Assembly: GCF_003351025.1 (NCBI RefSeq)
Contig: NZ_QPCG01000003.1
Location: 264,355 to 328,354 of the forward strand
Length of the DNA stretch: 64,000 bases
Reading direction: 5' to 3'
DNA from: Mucilaginibacter endophyticus
GTDB lineage: Bacteria; Bacteroidota; Bacteroidia; Sphingobacteriales; Sphingobacteriaceae
Positions within the stretch are counted from its first letter, which is position 1; each line of letters opens with the position of its first letter. The position numbers and the translations under genes were made by a program. Positions 36,546 to 45,158 of the stretch are shown here, piece after piece. A model generated the notes under the pieces. It was not told the origin of the DNA, ran no database searches, and worked only from the letters and a program-made list of their open reading frames with translations.

Positions 36546-39500
36546 TTAGAATTTAAGGTTTACGTTAAAACCGATGTTACGCACTGTAGGCAGGGTAAGA
36601 TCTTCCAATCCCTGGCCGTTGCCCGCGTTAAAGGCAGTTTCCGGATCGATATTCGGCGCGTTTTTATGGATGATCCACAGGTTACGCCCAACTACCGAAA
36701 ATGTAGCGCCCTGGAAACCTATTTTATTAACCCATTTAGCCGGTAACGAATAACCCAGCTTTACTTCGCGAAGCTTGATGTATGAGGCATCGTAAACAAA
36801 TGCTTCATCAATATTGGTAAAGCCTTTGTAGTAAGACTGTGCAGGGATGATAGTGGTATTTGGCGAACCATCAGCTTTTACACCTTTAAATATCATACCA
36901 TCGTTATATACAGTAACTCCCGCCGGAGCTGCGCCGGTAACTTGTACCGCTGCTGCCGAAGTATTATTACCCGGATAGTAGTAGCTTAAACCACCGTTAG
37001 CAGCGCCACGGCCCGGCAAAGTTGAAGCCAGCACGCCGGTATAAGTTCCTGTACGGTTTGTGTTTGAGTAAATAGATCCGCCGAAACGCGCATCAACCAA
37101 AACGCTCAGGTTAATGCCTTTGTAACTAAAACTGTTATTGATGCTTCCTAACCAATTGGGGGTAAACTTACCCAGGTAACGTTTGGTTGTGTTAAATACC
37201 GGGGTACCGTTAGCATCAATTACGATATTGCCAGCGGCGTCACGCGTATAAGCAGTGCCGTAAAGCGCACCATAAGGCTGACCCAGGGCTGCTAAAACCT
37301 GTACTGTACGATCTGTACCCAACACTACGCTTTGCAAACGGCCATCAGCATCAAGTGAAGCTACCTTACTGCGGTTTAGCGAGTAATTGGTAGTTATATC
37401 CCAGGTAAAGCCATTTGATTTAATTGGCGTAATACCCAACTGAACTTCGATACCTTTGTTATTAAGACGGCCACCATTTATTACCTTTTGGCCAAAACCG
37501 GTTGATGAACTTACCTGTACAGTAAGGATCTGGTTAGTACTGTTGGTGTTGTAAGCACTTACGTCTAAATGCACCCTATCATGAAAAAAGCCCAATTCAA
37601 AACCGGCCTCTGCCGATGTGGTGGTTTCAGGCTTAAGATGATCATTCAAATCAATATTAGATATACTCTGTTGTGGATTTGAACCAAAAAGGTTTGAAGA
37701 CGTATAAACATTAATTAATTGAAAAGGATCTGTCGCCTTACCTACTTTAGACCAACCACCTCTTAATTTAGCATAACTAAGTACATCGCTTTTGATTCCC
37801 AATGCTTCGGATAATATTAAGCTACCGTTTACCGATGGATAGAAATAAGACAGGGCATCTGCCGGTAAGCTTGACGACCAATCGTTACGGGTTGTAAAGT
37901 TTAAGAATGCATAATTCCTGAAACCAAGCTGGGCCGAGCCAAAATAGCTATAGGTTTTAAGCTTCCCATAATAGTTTGTCGAAACCAATGGGTCGCGGGA
38001 ATTGCTTAGCGTGTACAGGCCTGCAACTGCAAGTTTCGGAGCCAACTGATCATTATTCTCGGTTGTTCTTACAGCAATGTTACCACCGCCAAACACATCA
38101 AGCGTAAAATCATTATTCAGCTTTTTGGTGTATTGTAACCTGGCTTCAGTATTATTTTCGTTCACACTGTAAGCATCTTCCTCATATGATCCAAATGGAG
38201 TACCGTTGGTACCGTAAGCCACTTTGATCTTACGGCGGTCATTATAATAATCTGTTCCGGTACGGAAGTTTGCAGACAGGCCGTCAATGATCTTATAATT
38301 CAATTCGATACTGCCTATCAGGTGGTTTTTATGCTGACCAACTGTGTTTTCATAAGCCAGCCAGTAGGGGTTGCTATAATAACTGTTGTTCCAGTTAAAG
38401 GTATTACCATTGGCATCTTTATAGTTTTTAAGCCTGTTGATATCAACCTGGCGGCCAAACCACGTAAACTGCAGCATGGTACTGGTTGCACGTTTTCCGT
38501 ATGTGCCGGGGAGGTTATCCGCATCATCTTTGCTATAATCAACAATAGTATTTACGGTTAATTTAGGGTTGATACGGTAGCTTGAGTTCAAAGCGAACGA
38601 GTTGCGGCCTTGTGAAGTATTAGGAACAATACCAGTTTGATGCAGGTTATTGTATGATAACCTGAAATCGCTTTTATCGCTGCTGCTTGCTATCGCGATG
38701 CCATTATTCAAAGTAACACCTGTTTTAAAAAAGTCTTTTACGTTATCAGGATGGGCAACAAAAGGCACAGCCTGCCCATTTGAGTAAAACTGCGGAATCA
38801 GCGAGCCATCTAATGCAGGCCCCCAGCTTTCGTCAACACCATCGTTAACGCCGCCGCCTTTACCATCTACATAGCTGAATTTGCCATTTGAACCCTGCCC
38901 GTATTGGTTCTGATAATCGGGCAGGATCTGTACGTTTGAAAAACTGGTGTTCGAGTTTATGGTAACACCTAAGCCTTTTGCGCCCTTACCGGTTTTAGTC
39001 CTGATGAGGATAACGCCTGCTGCCGCGCGTGAACCGTAAAGCGCCGCCGCGTTAGGGCCTTTCAGCACGCTTACCGATTCGATATCTTCAGAGTTAAGAT
39101 CAGAAATAGCATTGGCAAAATCCCTTGAGCCATTATTTCCTAAAAACTGGCTGTTATCAACTATAACACCGTCAACCACAAATAAGGGCTGGTTATTACC
39201 CGAGATAGAAGTTTCTCCACGGATAACAATACGCGACGAACCCATATCGCCCTGGCTGTTGGTAACCTGCACACCGGCAATTTTACCCGCCAGCGCGTTC
39301 ACAAAGTTAGTTTCCTTAGCCTCAGAGATATCTTTCGATTTTAAACCCTGCACTGCATAACCCAATGATTTTTTATCTTTTGAGATATTGAGGGCCGTTA
39401 TAACTACCTCATTGAGCGAGTTTGGCGCTTCAACCAAAACTATATTTAAAGTTGATGAACCTGTAACCGTAACGTCCTGGCTGGTAAAGCCTATGTAGCT

Positions 39501-39725
39501 AACCCGCAGTACATCGTTTACTTTGGCGTTGATGGTAAACTTACCGTCAACATTGGTTTGCGCTCCGGTTGTAGTGCCTTTAACTGATATGCTGACACCG
39601 GGCAGCGGCAGCCCATCTGACTTGGCGGTTACCACACCGCTTATTTTAACGGATTGCCCCGCAACCGTCTGGACGAGAATGAAAGGCAATAAAATTGCCA
39701 GAAATAGCTTGTAAATTTTTAACAT
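36546..39725 (-). CDS. SusC/RagA-family TonB-dependent transporter of the SAM-riboswitch-linked locus
   Basis: Outer-membrane TonB-dependent transporter of 1059 residues. Signal peptide about 1-23 (QTVAGQ), regulatory domain about 27-100 (GVVTAKSDGLPLPGVSISVKG), the NEVVITALNISKDKKSLGY junction, plug about 110-245 (NNQPLFVVDGVIVDNSQF, SVLKGPNAAALYGSRAAAGV) and barrel ending NIGFNVNLKF. The 369-base gap to the upstream thioredoxin gene contains no TAnnTTTG element on the minus strand and no clear terminator, so read-through from the riboswitch promoter is plausible. It is of the same SusC branch as the one at 926. Substrate unknown. Confidence 0.94.
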   Translation of the reverse strand: MLKIYKLFLAILLPFILVQTVAGQSVKISGVVTAKSDGLPLPGVSISVKGTTTGAQTNVDGKFTINAKVNDVLRVSYIGFTSQDVTVTGSSTLNIVLVEAPNSLNEVVITALNISKDKKSLGYAVQGLKSKDISEAKETNFVNALAGKIAGVQVTNSQGDMGSSRIVIRGETSISGNNQPLFVVDGVIVDNSQFLGNNGSRDFANAISDLNSEDIESVSVLKGPNAAALYGSRAAAGVILIRTKTGKGAKGLGVTINSNTSFSNVQILPDYQNQYGQGSNGKFSYVDGKGGGVNDGVDESWGPALDGSLIPQFYSNGQAVPFVAHPDNVKDFFKTGVTLNNGIAIASSSDKSDFRLSYNNLHQTGIVPNTSQGRNSFALNSSYRINPKLTVNTIVDYSKDDADNLPGTYGKRATSTMLQFTWFGRQVDINRLKNYKDANGNTFNWNNSYYSNPYWLAYENTVGQHKNHLIGSIELNYKIIDGLSANFRTGTDYYNDRRKIKVAYGTNGTPFGSYEEDAYSVNENNTEARLQYTKKLNNDFTLDVFGGGNIAVRTTENNDQLAPKLAVAGLYTLSNSRDPLVSTNYYGKLKTYSYFGSAQLGFRNYAFLNFTTRNDWSSSLPADALSYFYPSVNGSLILSEALGIKSDVLSYAKLRGGWSKVGKATDPFQLINVYTSSNLFGSNPQQSISNIDLNDHLKPETTTSAEAGFELGFFHDRVHLDVSAYNTNSTNQILTVQVSSSTGFGQKVINGGRLNNKGIEVQLGITPIKSNGFTWDITTNYSLNRSKVASLDADGRLQSVVLGTDRTVQVLAALGQPYGALYGTAYTRDAAGNIVIDANGTPVFNTTKRYLGKFTPNWLGSINNSFSYKGINLSVLVDARFGGSIYSNTNRTGTYTGVLASTLPGRGAANGGLSYYYPGNNTSAAAVQVTGAAPAGVTVYNDGMIFKGVKADGSPNTTIIPAQSYYKGFTNIDEAFVYDASYIKLREVKLGYSLPAKWVNKIGFQGATFSVVGRNLWIIHKNAPNIDPETAFNAGNGQGLEDLTLPTVRNIGFNVNLKF

Positions 39726-40094
39726 GATAATTAATAATTGAGAATTAATTTTTTGATGTCTTTACCGGATACAAAAAGCATGGCTATCGCGTTAGCAGGC
39801 ATAAATTGCCCAACTCATAACCTGTTATAACAGTAAAGAATTGATTAGGGGATGGCTATTATAAGCTACGGCAAGCTGCAGCAAGTCCGCATTTAAATAC
39901 CATGCATGCTGTAAAGAATTAGCAGCAACAACGCATGCTTTGCATATATGGATAGATGGATTTGCAGGCCGATTGACTTACCGGGACGAAGGTGTTTTTG
40001 TGTAAGGGGGTAGTTTTTGTTTTCATAAAAACGGGTATTAAATAAGTACGGATAGATTCTCTTTTTTATGACCGGCAGGGCGGCCATCATTCAT
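39726..40094 (-). other. Gap between tlpA-like gene and susC, no gene seen
   Basis: 369 bases with no credible coding frame (a 65-codon frame at 39893-40090 was rejected), no strong hairpin with T-tract and no CAAAnnTA (minus-strand -7 element). Short purine/pyrimidine runs only. It may be a long intercistronic leader. Confidence 0.4.
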
Positions 40095-40661
40095 TTAGTT
40101 GATGGATGCTGTTTTGTTGTTCACCAAAGCGTCGACAGCTTTTAGCATGGATGCAAATTCCTGTTTGTCGTACAAGCGGGTGAGGTAAACTATTTTTCCG
40201 TCGCGGTCGATAACTACATTACGCGTGACGCCACTTTTTTTGTTGGCGAACCGTCCGAAGATCTCCGCACCGGGATCAAGGGCCAGCGGATAGCTGATGT
40301 TCATGGTTTGATGAAAGCCTTTCACTTTTTCAAGCGGTTCGTCGCGGTCAACCCCAATTAAAACCAGGCCTTTATCTTTGTAAGCCTGCCAGATCTCTTT
40401 TTCAAGATGAGGCATTTCTTCACGGCATACACTGCACCAGCTTGCTGTAAATTGCAGGATAACTACTTTACCACGCGATTGCTTTAATGATGTTTTAGTG
40501 CCATCGGTAAGCACAAGCTCAAAATCAGCCGGGGCGATATCGCCTGTTTTCACGATGTAACCACGATCAGTGTTCGGATCAACAGCCGCGTTTGTTTGCG
40601 CTGAGGCAAATAGCGCTGTTATGGAAAGCAGGCAGGTAATAAGTAAAAGTTTAATCTTCAT
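40095..40661 (-). CDS. TlpA/ResA-like thioredoxin-fold protein
   Basis: Exported thiol-disulfide oxidoreductase of 188 residues. Signal peptide about 1-21 (ALFASAQ), then a redoxin/AhpC-TSA fold: DFELVLTDGTKTSLKQSRGKV, the active site FTASWCSVCREEMPHLE (CxxC, Cys77 and Cys80), VLIGVDRDEPLEKVKGF, and the GVTRNVVIDRDGKIVYLTRLY strand with the cis-proline region replaced by GVTRN. It should act in the periplasm, reducing disulfides. It is the first gene after the SAM-I riboswitch, whose aptamer ends 111 bases upstream of its ATG. In Bacteroidota such proteins often accompany SusCD-type transporters, which fits the next two genes. Confidence 0.9.
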   Translation of the reverse strand: MKIKLLLITCLLSITALFASAQTNAAVDPNTDRGYIVKTGDIAPADFELVLTDGTKTSLKQSRGKVVILQFTASWCSVCREEMPHLEKEIWQAYKDKGLVLIGVDRDEPLEKVKGFHQTMNISYPLALDPGAEIFGRFANKKSGVTRNVVIDRDGKIVYLTRLYDKQEFASMLKAVDALVNNKTASIN

Positions 40662-40772
40662 TGCTAAACACTTTAAATTGTGATATCAACTCAGTAATAT
40701 TTTTAGCAAGAAAACCGAAGAGAGAAAAGAATGGCGCTTATAGCCTGAAAATACAAGGCAATAGCTTATTAC

Positions 40773-40882
40773 ATTATCTTTTCCACCCCTATTTGGGCAG
40801 ACAGGAATTAGCACCTTTATAACAGTGGGCTTACAGGTTGCTAAGACATCACAGGGCCTTTCCCTCAGTCTTTCTTGATAAT
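40773..40882 (-). ncRNA. SAM-I riboswitch aptamer
   Basis: Read on the minus strand the segment has the ordered conserved elements of the SAM-I (S-box) aptamer: P1 ATTATC/GATAAT (ends 40877-40882 and 40773-40778), TCAAGAAAG, the kink-turn GAGGGAAAGGCCC, TGATG, GCAACC, and AAGGTGCTAATTCCTG leading to the P4 hairpin and the closing P1 strand. Length about 110 nt is normal. By family knowledge it binds S-adenosylmethionine and switches off downstream expression. A weak hairpin (GCCT/AGGC near 40744-40765) followed by T-rich text could be the expression platform. Confidence 0.93.
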
Positions 40883-40911
40883 AAAATTCTCAAAGAACCG
40901 ATTTGATGGTG

Positions 40912-40919
40912 CAAATATA
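40912..40919 (-). promoter_or_regulatory. -7 promoter element for the riboswitch transcript
   Basis: TATATTTG on the minus strand (CAAATATA on the plus strand) fits TAnnTTTG exactly. Transcription would start about 7-10 bases downstream, just before the aptamer at 40882. The -33 region has only TTTT-type text, so the upstream element is weak. Confidence 0.65.
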
Positions 40920-41031
40920 TACATATTCTACTAAAACCATAGACTTTATATAATTATTGCAATAAAATGAATTAAACCGGGTAAAAATTGCAGCGCCAAT
41001 ATGCTTCGATAATACCATCTTTAAAGCAAAA

Positions 41032-41060
41032 GCGCCTCCATTTTATGGAAACGCATTTTT
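41032..41060. terminator. Hairpin with flanking A/T tracts
   Basis: GCG..TCCAT (41033-41042) and ATGGA..CGC (41045-41054) with a TTT loop and a small internal mismatch, followed by ATTTTTT. Together with the stronger hairpin at 41090-41121 it separates the gene ending at 41223 from the riboswitch promoter. Confidence 0.5.
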
Positions 41061-41089
41061 TATATTGATTGATCAATTCTTTATAAATA

Positions 41090-41121
41090 AAAAGTCCCTA
41101 ACGCTCGCCGCCGGGACTTTT
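41090..41121 (-). terminator. Terminator after the PEP-mutase-like gene
   Basis: Perfect nine-base stem AAAAGTCCC (41090-41098) and GGGACTTTT (41113-41121), loop of 14 bases. On the minus strand it follows the stop at 41223 by about 100 bases. Confidence 0.75.
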
Positions 41122-41222
41122 AACCTAAACTTATTTGTAGATTAAATCTACATCCACAATAACCCTAAGCTTTGCAAAAAGTTTGTTAACTCCTTACAAC
41201 GTATGATTGGAATCTGGATGCC

Positions 41223-41999
41223 TCAATTAAACAGGCTCGCGAAACTGTTTTCGGAAATTATCTTTTCAACTTTGTTTTCCAGCTCCTGGTAAATAATGCT
41301 ATTCAAAAAATTACCTGAACTGATCCGTTTTACTCCGGCACTCTGCAGCGCTTTAAAATCAGGTAGATTAGGCATACACATTACACTTACCGGAAGGCTG
41401 GATAAGGCTGTTATTTTTTCAATATCAACTATTTGCGTAATGCAAGGAAAAAACAAACCATGTACGCCTGTATCCTGGTAAAGTTTAGTACGTGTAAGGG
41501 CATCTTCAAGCGCGTTGGGCAAACCAAGCAAAAATGAATCTGAACGTAAGTTTATAAACACCTCCACGCCTGCTTTGGCCAGCAACCTGGTAACCTGTTT
41601 AAGTTTTGCGGCAAATTCATTCGCATCAACAATGCTGCGCTGACCGTTGATTACTATCGAATCTTCGATATTAATACCTGCCACACCAAGACTATGCAAG
41701 CGGATGATATTATCACTAATTTCCTCGGGCGTGTTACCATAGCCAGCTTCAAGATCAACCGATAATATGGCTGTTGCCGATGTAGCTATCCATTTGATCA
41801 CAAAAAGATAATCGTCAAAACTCATTTCTTCGCCATCGGCAAAACCTAATGTAGCTGCAACGGCCGCGCTTGACGTGCCTATGGCTTTAAAATTCAGTTT
41901 ATCATAAACCTGCGCGCTTTGCACATTCCATACGTTACCAATTTGCAAAAGTTCTGTATTATAATGCAGGGCTAAAAATTCTTTAAATCTGTTTTTCAT
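41223..41999 (-). CDS. Isocitrate lyase/PEP mutase family protein
   Basis: Cytosolic 258-residue protein of the PEP mutase/isocitrate lyase TIM-barrel superfamily. Seen: NVWNVQSAQVYDKLNFKAIG, AATLGFADGEEMSFDD, the metal-site motif LSVDLEAGYG (about 79-88), AGINIEDS (about 105-112), and NLRSDSFLLG. These acidic motifs are the Mg-binding residues of the family. Members cleave or rearrange C-C or P-C bonds of 2-oxo acids; many short Bacteroidota members have no assigned substrate, and neither does this one. No operon link to a phosphonate pathway is visible. Its upstream neighbour is an NTF2-like gene, separated by a hairpin and a heptanucleotide tandem repeat. Confidence 0.85.
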   Translation of the reverse strand: MKNRFKEFLALHYNTELLQIGNVWNVQSAQVYDKLNFKAIGTSSAAVAATLGFADGEEMSFDDYLFVIKWIATSATAILSVDLEAGYGNTPEEISDNIIRLHSLGVAGINIEDSIVINGQRSIVDANEFAAKLKQVTRLLAKAGVEVFINLRSDSFLLGLPNALEDALTRTKLYQDTGVHGLFFPCITQIVDIEKITALSSLPVSVMCMPNLPDFKALQSAGVKRISSGNFLNSIIYQELENKVEKIISENSFASLFN

Positions 42000-42073
42000 T
42001 TTCTTATTTTTTATTGATGCTCAAAATTAGCCCGCTTGCTTTTCTGAAAATTGTATAAAACGGAACAAAATGA

Positions 42074-42136
42074 GGTGAAAGGTGAAAGGTGAAAGGTGAA
42101 AGGTGAAAGGTGAAAGGCGAAAGGTGAAAGGTGAAA
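42074..42136. repeat. Heptanucleotide tandem repeat, nine GGTGAAA units
   Basis: Nine consecutive seven-base units from 42074 to 42136; the seventh (42116-42122) is GGCGAAA and the rest are GGTGAAA. It is directly upstream (minus strand) of the gene starting at 41999 and directly abuts the hairpin at 42134-42171. Unit number may vary by slippage. Confidence 0.92.
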
Positions 42137-42171
42137 CAACAATGGCTGGGTAAACCCGGCCATTGTTGTTT
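42134..42171 (-). terminator. Hairpin terminator after the NTF2-like gene
   Basis: Perfect 13-base stem AAACAACAATGGC (42134-42146) and GCCATTGTTGTTT (42159-42171); the 12-base loop contains an inner GGG/CCC. It starts 12 bases after the stop at 42183. Confidence 0.75.
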
Positions 42172-42182
42172 CTGAATTTAGA

Positions 42183-42563
42183 TCAGGCTACAAGGTTAGC
42201 TTCGGCTCCGAAAGCGTGATCAATGATGATTTTCCAGCTTCCATCGGGCTGTTGCTTCATAAGTTCTATGCCTTTTGCGGCAACCTGGGTTTTACCGTTG
42301 TCTGTAATACTCCACTCCGATCGGCCTACGGCTACATCGCCCGATTGTAGACAGTAAACGGTTTTAATTTCCATTACTCCCGGAACAGCGCAAATGCTTT
42401 TTACTGCTTCTACAAACTGGGACTGCCCTGATACTTCTTTTCCGGGTTCAGGGAAAATGATGCCGTTAGCATCATACACATTCATAATTACATCTAAATT
42501 TTTGGTGTTGAAAGCTGCGGCTAATACCGCGTGTACTTCCTGTGGTGTTTTTGCTGTTTTCAT
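42183..42563 (-). CDS. NTF2-like (SnoaL/DUF4440-type) small protein
   Basis: A 126-residue single-domain protein with the cone-shaped NTF2 fold pattern: an N-terminal helix (PQEVHAVLAAAFNTKNLDVIMNVYD), then AIIFPEPGKEVSGQSQFVEAVKSI-type text, and alternating strands ending PDGSWKIIIDHAFG. Proteins of this type (YybH and relatives) are cytosolic and mostly of unknown function; some are enzymes of the SnoaL kind. Its own transcription unit is bounded by the hairpin at 42134-42171. The AraC-family gene upstream, 71 bases away, is on the same strand. Confidence 0.8.
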   Translation of the reverse strand: MKTAKTPQEVHAVLAAAFNTKNLDVIMNVYDANGIIFPEPGKEVSGQSQFVEAVKSICAVPGVMEIKTVYCLQSGDVAVGRSEWSITDNGKTQVAAKGIELMKQQPDGSWKIIIDHAFGAEANLVA

Positions 42564-42634
42564 TGTGTTGTGTTTTTATTATCAGCAAAACTATGCGGCG
42601 TAAACAGCCCAAAATTGTATAAAACGGAAGTGTA

Positions 42635-43450
42635 TTAACTACCTGCCAATACCTGGTTTATTGGCGATGCCTGCGCGGCAAAGGCATTTGGTGTAAGCCC
42701 CGTAAAAAGCTTAAACTCCTTGATAAAATGGGCCTGGTCAAAATAGCCGGCGCTGTATGCTACGTTAGTCAGCTTTTCTTCGGCGGAGTTTACGAGGTTA
42801 AGGCTATGCTGAAAGCGGTTTATTTTATAAAATAGTTTGGGAGGTATGCCAGTATACTGCGAAAAAAGGGTATTTAAATGCCGTGAAGAAATATTATGCC
42901 GGTTGGAAATAGACAGGATATTATCATCGCTGTAGCTCTTTTTAAGATTGCCTATGATGTCACCTATGAATTTGATCTTCGAGTGCTTTTTTTCAATTAC
43001 AGATAAACGGCTCCAAAGGTAATCCTCAATCATGGCCACCTTGGCGTTCAGATCGGCAGTCTCCAGTAACCTTGAATAAAGCGTTTGCAATTTGGGGCCG
43101 AATACATGCCTGGCATCTACAATTTCATTATTGAATTCGGATACGCTTTCTTCAAAAAAATAAGCGGCCGAATGTGGGTAGAAACGGAAGCCCAACATGA
43201 TATTTCGCCCTACCGATTGTATGGCCAGCGGCTTGGTGATCTGCCCCCAAAGTTCAACGGGAGGCGTGGTGTAAAATGTATCGTCTTTTTTTGATTTCCA
43301 GTTTCCGGCACCGAGATTAAAGATCACCTCCATGGTGCCGCTCGGAAACACGATATCATCATAGCTCCTGTCCGAATCCGATTCGTAAAAGTAGAAGCAT
43401 TTGATATACGGCTGCAGCCTTTGGCCCGGAAGAATCTCTTTAAAAACCAT
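42635..43450 (-). CDS. AraC-family transcriptional regulator with DUF6597-like N-terminus
   Basis: I choose the ATG at 43450 (MVFKEILPGQRLQPY), a usual start for this type; the ORF reaches an ATG at 43480 but its extra ten residues (MIGLYLIFVI) look like leader sequence. About 271 residues. The N-terminal domain (LQPYIKCFYFYESD, VFPSGTMEVIFNLG, GFRFYPHSAAYFFEE) is the DUF6597 or related sensor domain. The C-terminal AraC HTH (about 190-265) has HNISSRHLNTLFSQYTGIPPKLFYKINRFQ and TNVAYSAGYFDQAHFIKEFKLFTG. Target genes are unknown; the NTF2-like gene downstream is the nearest candidate. Its ligand cannot be read from sequence. Confidence 0.88.
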   Translation of the reverse strand: MVFKEILPGQRLQPYIKCFYFYESDSDRSYDDIVFPSGTMEVIFNLGAGNWKSKKDDTFYTTPPVELWGQITKPLAIQSVGRNIMLGFRFYPHSAAYFFEESVSEFNNEIVDARHVFGPKLQTLYSRLLETADLNAKVAMIEDYLWSRLSVIEKKHSKIKFIGDIIGNLKKSYSDDNILSISNRHNISSRHLNTLFSQYTGIPPKLFYKINRFQHSLNLVNSAEEKLTNVAYSAGYFDQAHFIKEFKLFTGLTPNAFAAQASPINQVLAGS

Positions 43451-43520
43451 TATCACAAATATAAGATACAGGCCAATCATCCGAATTGTAAAAAACGGAA
43501 CATTCTTAAGCTTAAAGTCA

Positions 43521-43556
43521 TAAAAAAGCCGCGTGATCTACAATGATCGCACGGCT
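43521..43556 (-). terminator. Terminator of the susCD operon at 43587-48242
   Basis: Stem AGCCG...(43527-43531) with CGGCT (43552-43556), extended by wobble-paired CGTGATC/GATCGCA. On the minus strand it ends in GGCTTTTTT, about 30 bases after the susD stop. Confidence 0.78.
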
Positions 43557-43586
43557 GATTTATGATAGCATTTAGATGGGGATAAA

Positions 43587-45134
43587 TCAATAACCCGGAT
43601 TTTGAGTCAGTTTGCTGTTGATCTGGATCTCCCGGAAAGGAATAGCGTAAATCAACCTGTTCTGATCAATCAGGAAAGTAGATGGCAATAAAAATCCGTA
43701 CAATGCTTTCAAACGCACACCCTTGGCTGTGATAGCATCAATAGCCTGACCATTTCGGATCAGATCTGTCCACCGGTGATTTTCAAATGCCAGCTCATGG
43801 CGCATTTCATTAGACACGTTAAGCTTGGTGGCCTGAGCAAGGGCAGGTAAACCGGCCCTTAACCTTACCTGGTTTAAATATGGTAAAGCCTCACCATTTT
43901 TATTCTCGGCAACTAAACACTCTGCCAAAAGCAATAATGCGCCCGAATAACGGTATATAGGCCAGTTATCATCAGTATTGTATTCAACCTGGTATGGCGG
44001 GTGCAGGTACTTTTTGATGAAATAGTAATAACCAAGACCAGCAGTTGGTTTATAATCAACAGGACTTTTAACGGCGGTTGTGGTCAACACCTCGTTATTT
44101 ACCGTGCCTTCGGCCACAGCAATTGAGGCAGGTAACCTCAAATCACCTTTCTCGTATGAATCAACCATTTCCTGTGTTGGCACATTCCATCCGCCACTGG
44201 CAAGGCTACCACGCGCGTTGGTGCCATGCAAACCAAGTATGGCTTCGGTGTTGGTAGTTTTAGGAATAAATCGCCAGATAAAATCACTTTGCTGCCCATC
44301 ATTCCCAGCCTTGTACTGTACTTCAAAAATTGATTCGGAATTGTTTTTGTTGGTGGGGTCGAACACATTGGCATAGTTAGGCAAAAGCGAGTAACTCATT
44401 TTGGTGATATCCAGTAACGCGGCTTCGGCCTTGGCATAATCAGGACTTGGTTTTGACATGTACGCATACCCTAATAGCATTTTAGCCGCACCCTGAGTAG
44501 CCCTACCCGATTGTGGGAATGTTTTAACAACAGGTAAAAGCGGTATGGCTTTGTTCAAGTCGGCTAAGATTTGGGTATAAACCTCATCCACCGAATTACG
44601 TGGTAAAAAGGCTCCGTTCACATCGGTTACTTCTTCTACCTGTAGCGGAACTCCGCCAAAATGCTGAACCAGGTCATAGTAATAAAAGGCGCGTAAAAAC
44701 AGGGCTTCCCCTCCAATCTGGTCTTTATCAGTTTGTGCAAGAGATGATTTATCGAGCCTGGTCAAAATCGTGTTTAACTTAGCTATTCCTTCATAGTCAT
44801 TTCCGTATCGGTTACCCGGCGAGTTTGGCGCCTGGCTTGAGGTAGAGTTATCTATAAACTCGGCATAAGCTTCGGCGCTGGTTGACGTTCCCCTATCGGC
44901 CGAATAGAATGTAAAGAAAGTATTATCCGAACGCATTTCGTCCATGTAAATACCCATAAAGGCCACGCCCCTAAGGTTTGTATATGCACCGGTAAGTGCC
45001 TGGTTAAACTGGTCGGCATTTTTAAAAAATGAAGCCGAACTAAGTGCGGTTTGCGGTACAAGGTCAAGCGTTCCCTTTTTGCAGGAGGCCATGCAAACCA
45101 TTGCTGTTAGTAATATATAGGTTATCTTTTTCAT
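43587..45134 (-). CDS. SusD/RagB-family lipoprotein
   Basis: Nutrient-binding lipoprotein of about 515 residues. Start set at 45134 (MKKITYILLTAMVCMASCKKG), which places the lipobox Cys at residue 18; an upstream ATG at 45158 would add eight residues (MQTLIRHT) and overlap the susC stop. Canonical SusD text: FFKNADQFNQALTGAYTNLRG, LFLRAFYYYDLVQHFGGVPL, RATQGAAKMLLGYAYM, and NEMRHELAFENHRWTDLIRNGQA. It follows susC at 45159 by 24 bases. It shares a divergent control region with the PhyH/six-hairpin operon, so the two probably respond to the same nutrient. Confidence 0.94.
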   Translation of the reverse strand: MKKITYILLTAMVCMASCKKGTLDLVPQTALSSASFFKNADQFNQALTGAYTNLRGVAFMGIYMDEMRSDNTFFTFYSADRGTSTSAEAYAEFIDNSTSSQAPNSPGNRYGNDYEGIAKLNTILTRLDKSSLAQTDKDQIGGEALFLRAFYYYDLVQHFGGVPLQVEEVTDVNGAFLPRNSVDEVYTQILADLNKAIPLLPVVKTFPQSGRATQGAAKMLLGYAYMSKPSPDYAKAEAALLDITKMSYSLLPNYANVFDPTNKNNSESIFEVQYKAGNDGQQSDFIWRFIPKTTNTEAILGLHGTNARGSLASGGWNVPTQEMVDSYEKGDLRLPASIAVAEGTVNNEVLTTTAVKSPVDYKPTAGLGYYYFIKKYLHPPYQVEYNTDDNWPIYRYSGALLLLAECLVAENKNGEALPYLNQVRLRAGLPALAQATKLNVSNEMRHELAFENHRWTDLIRNGQAIDAITAKGVRLKALYGFLLPSTFLIDQNRLIYAIPFREIQINSKLTQNPGY

Positions 45135-45158
45135 TGTGTGTCTTATTAATGTTTGCAA

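Noticed and set aside
42074..42136. Possible CRISPR array
   Set aside because: Seven-base units follow one another without spacers, so it is a simple tandem repeat.
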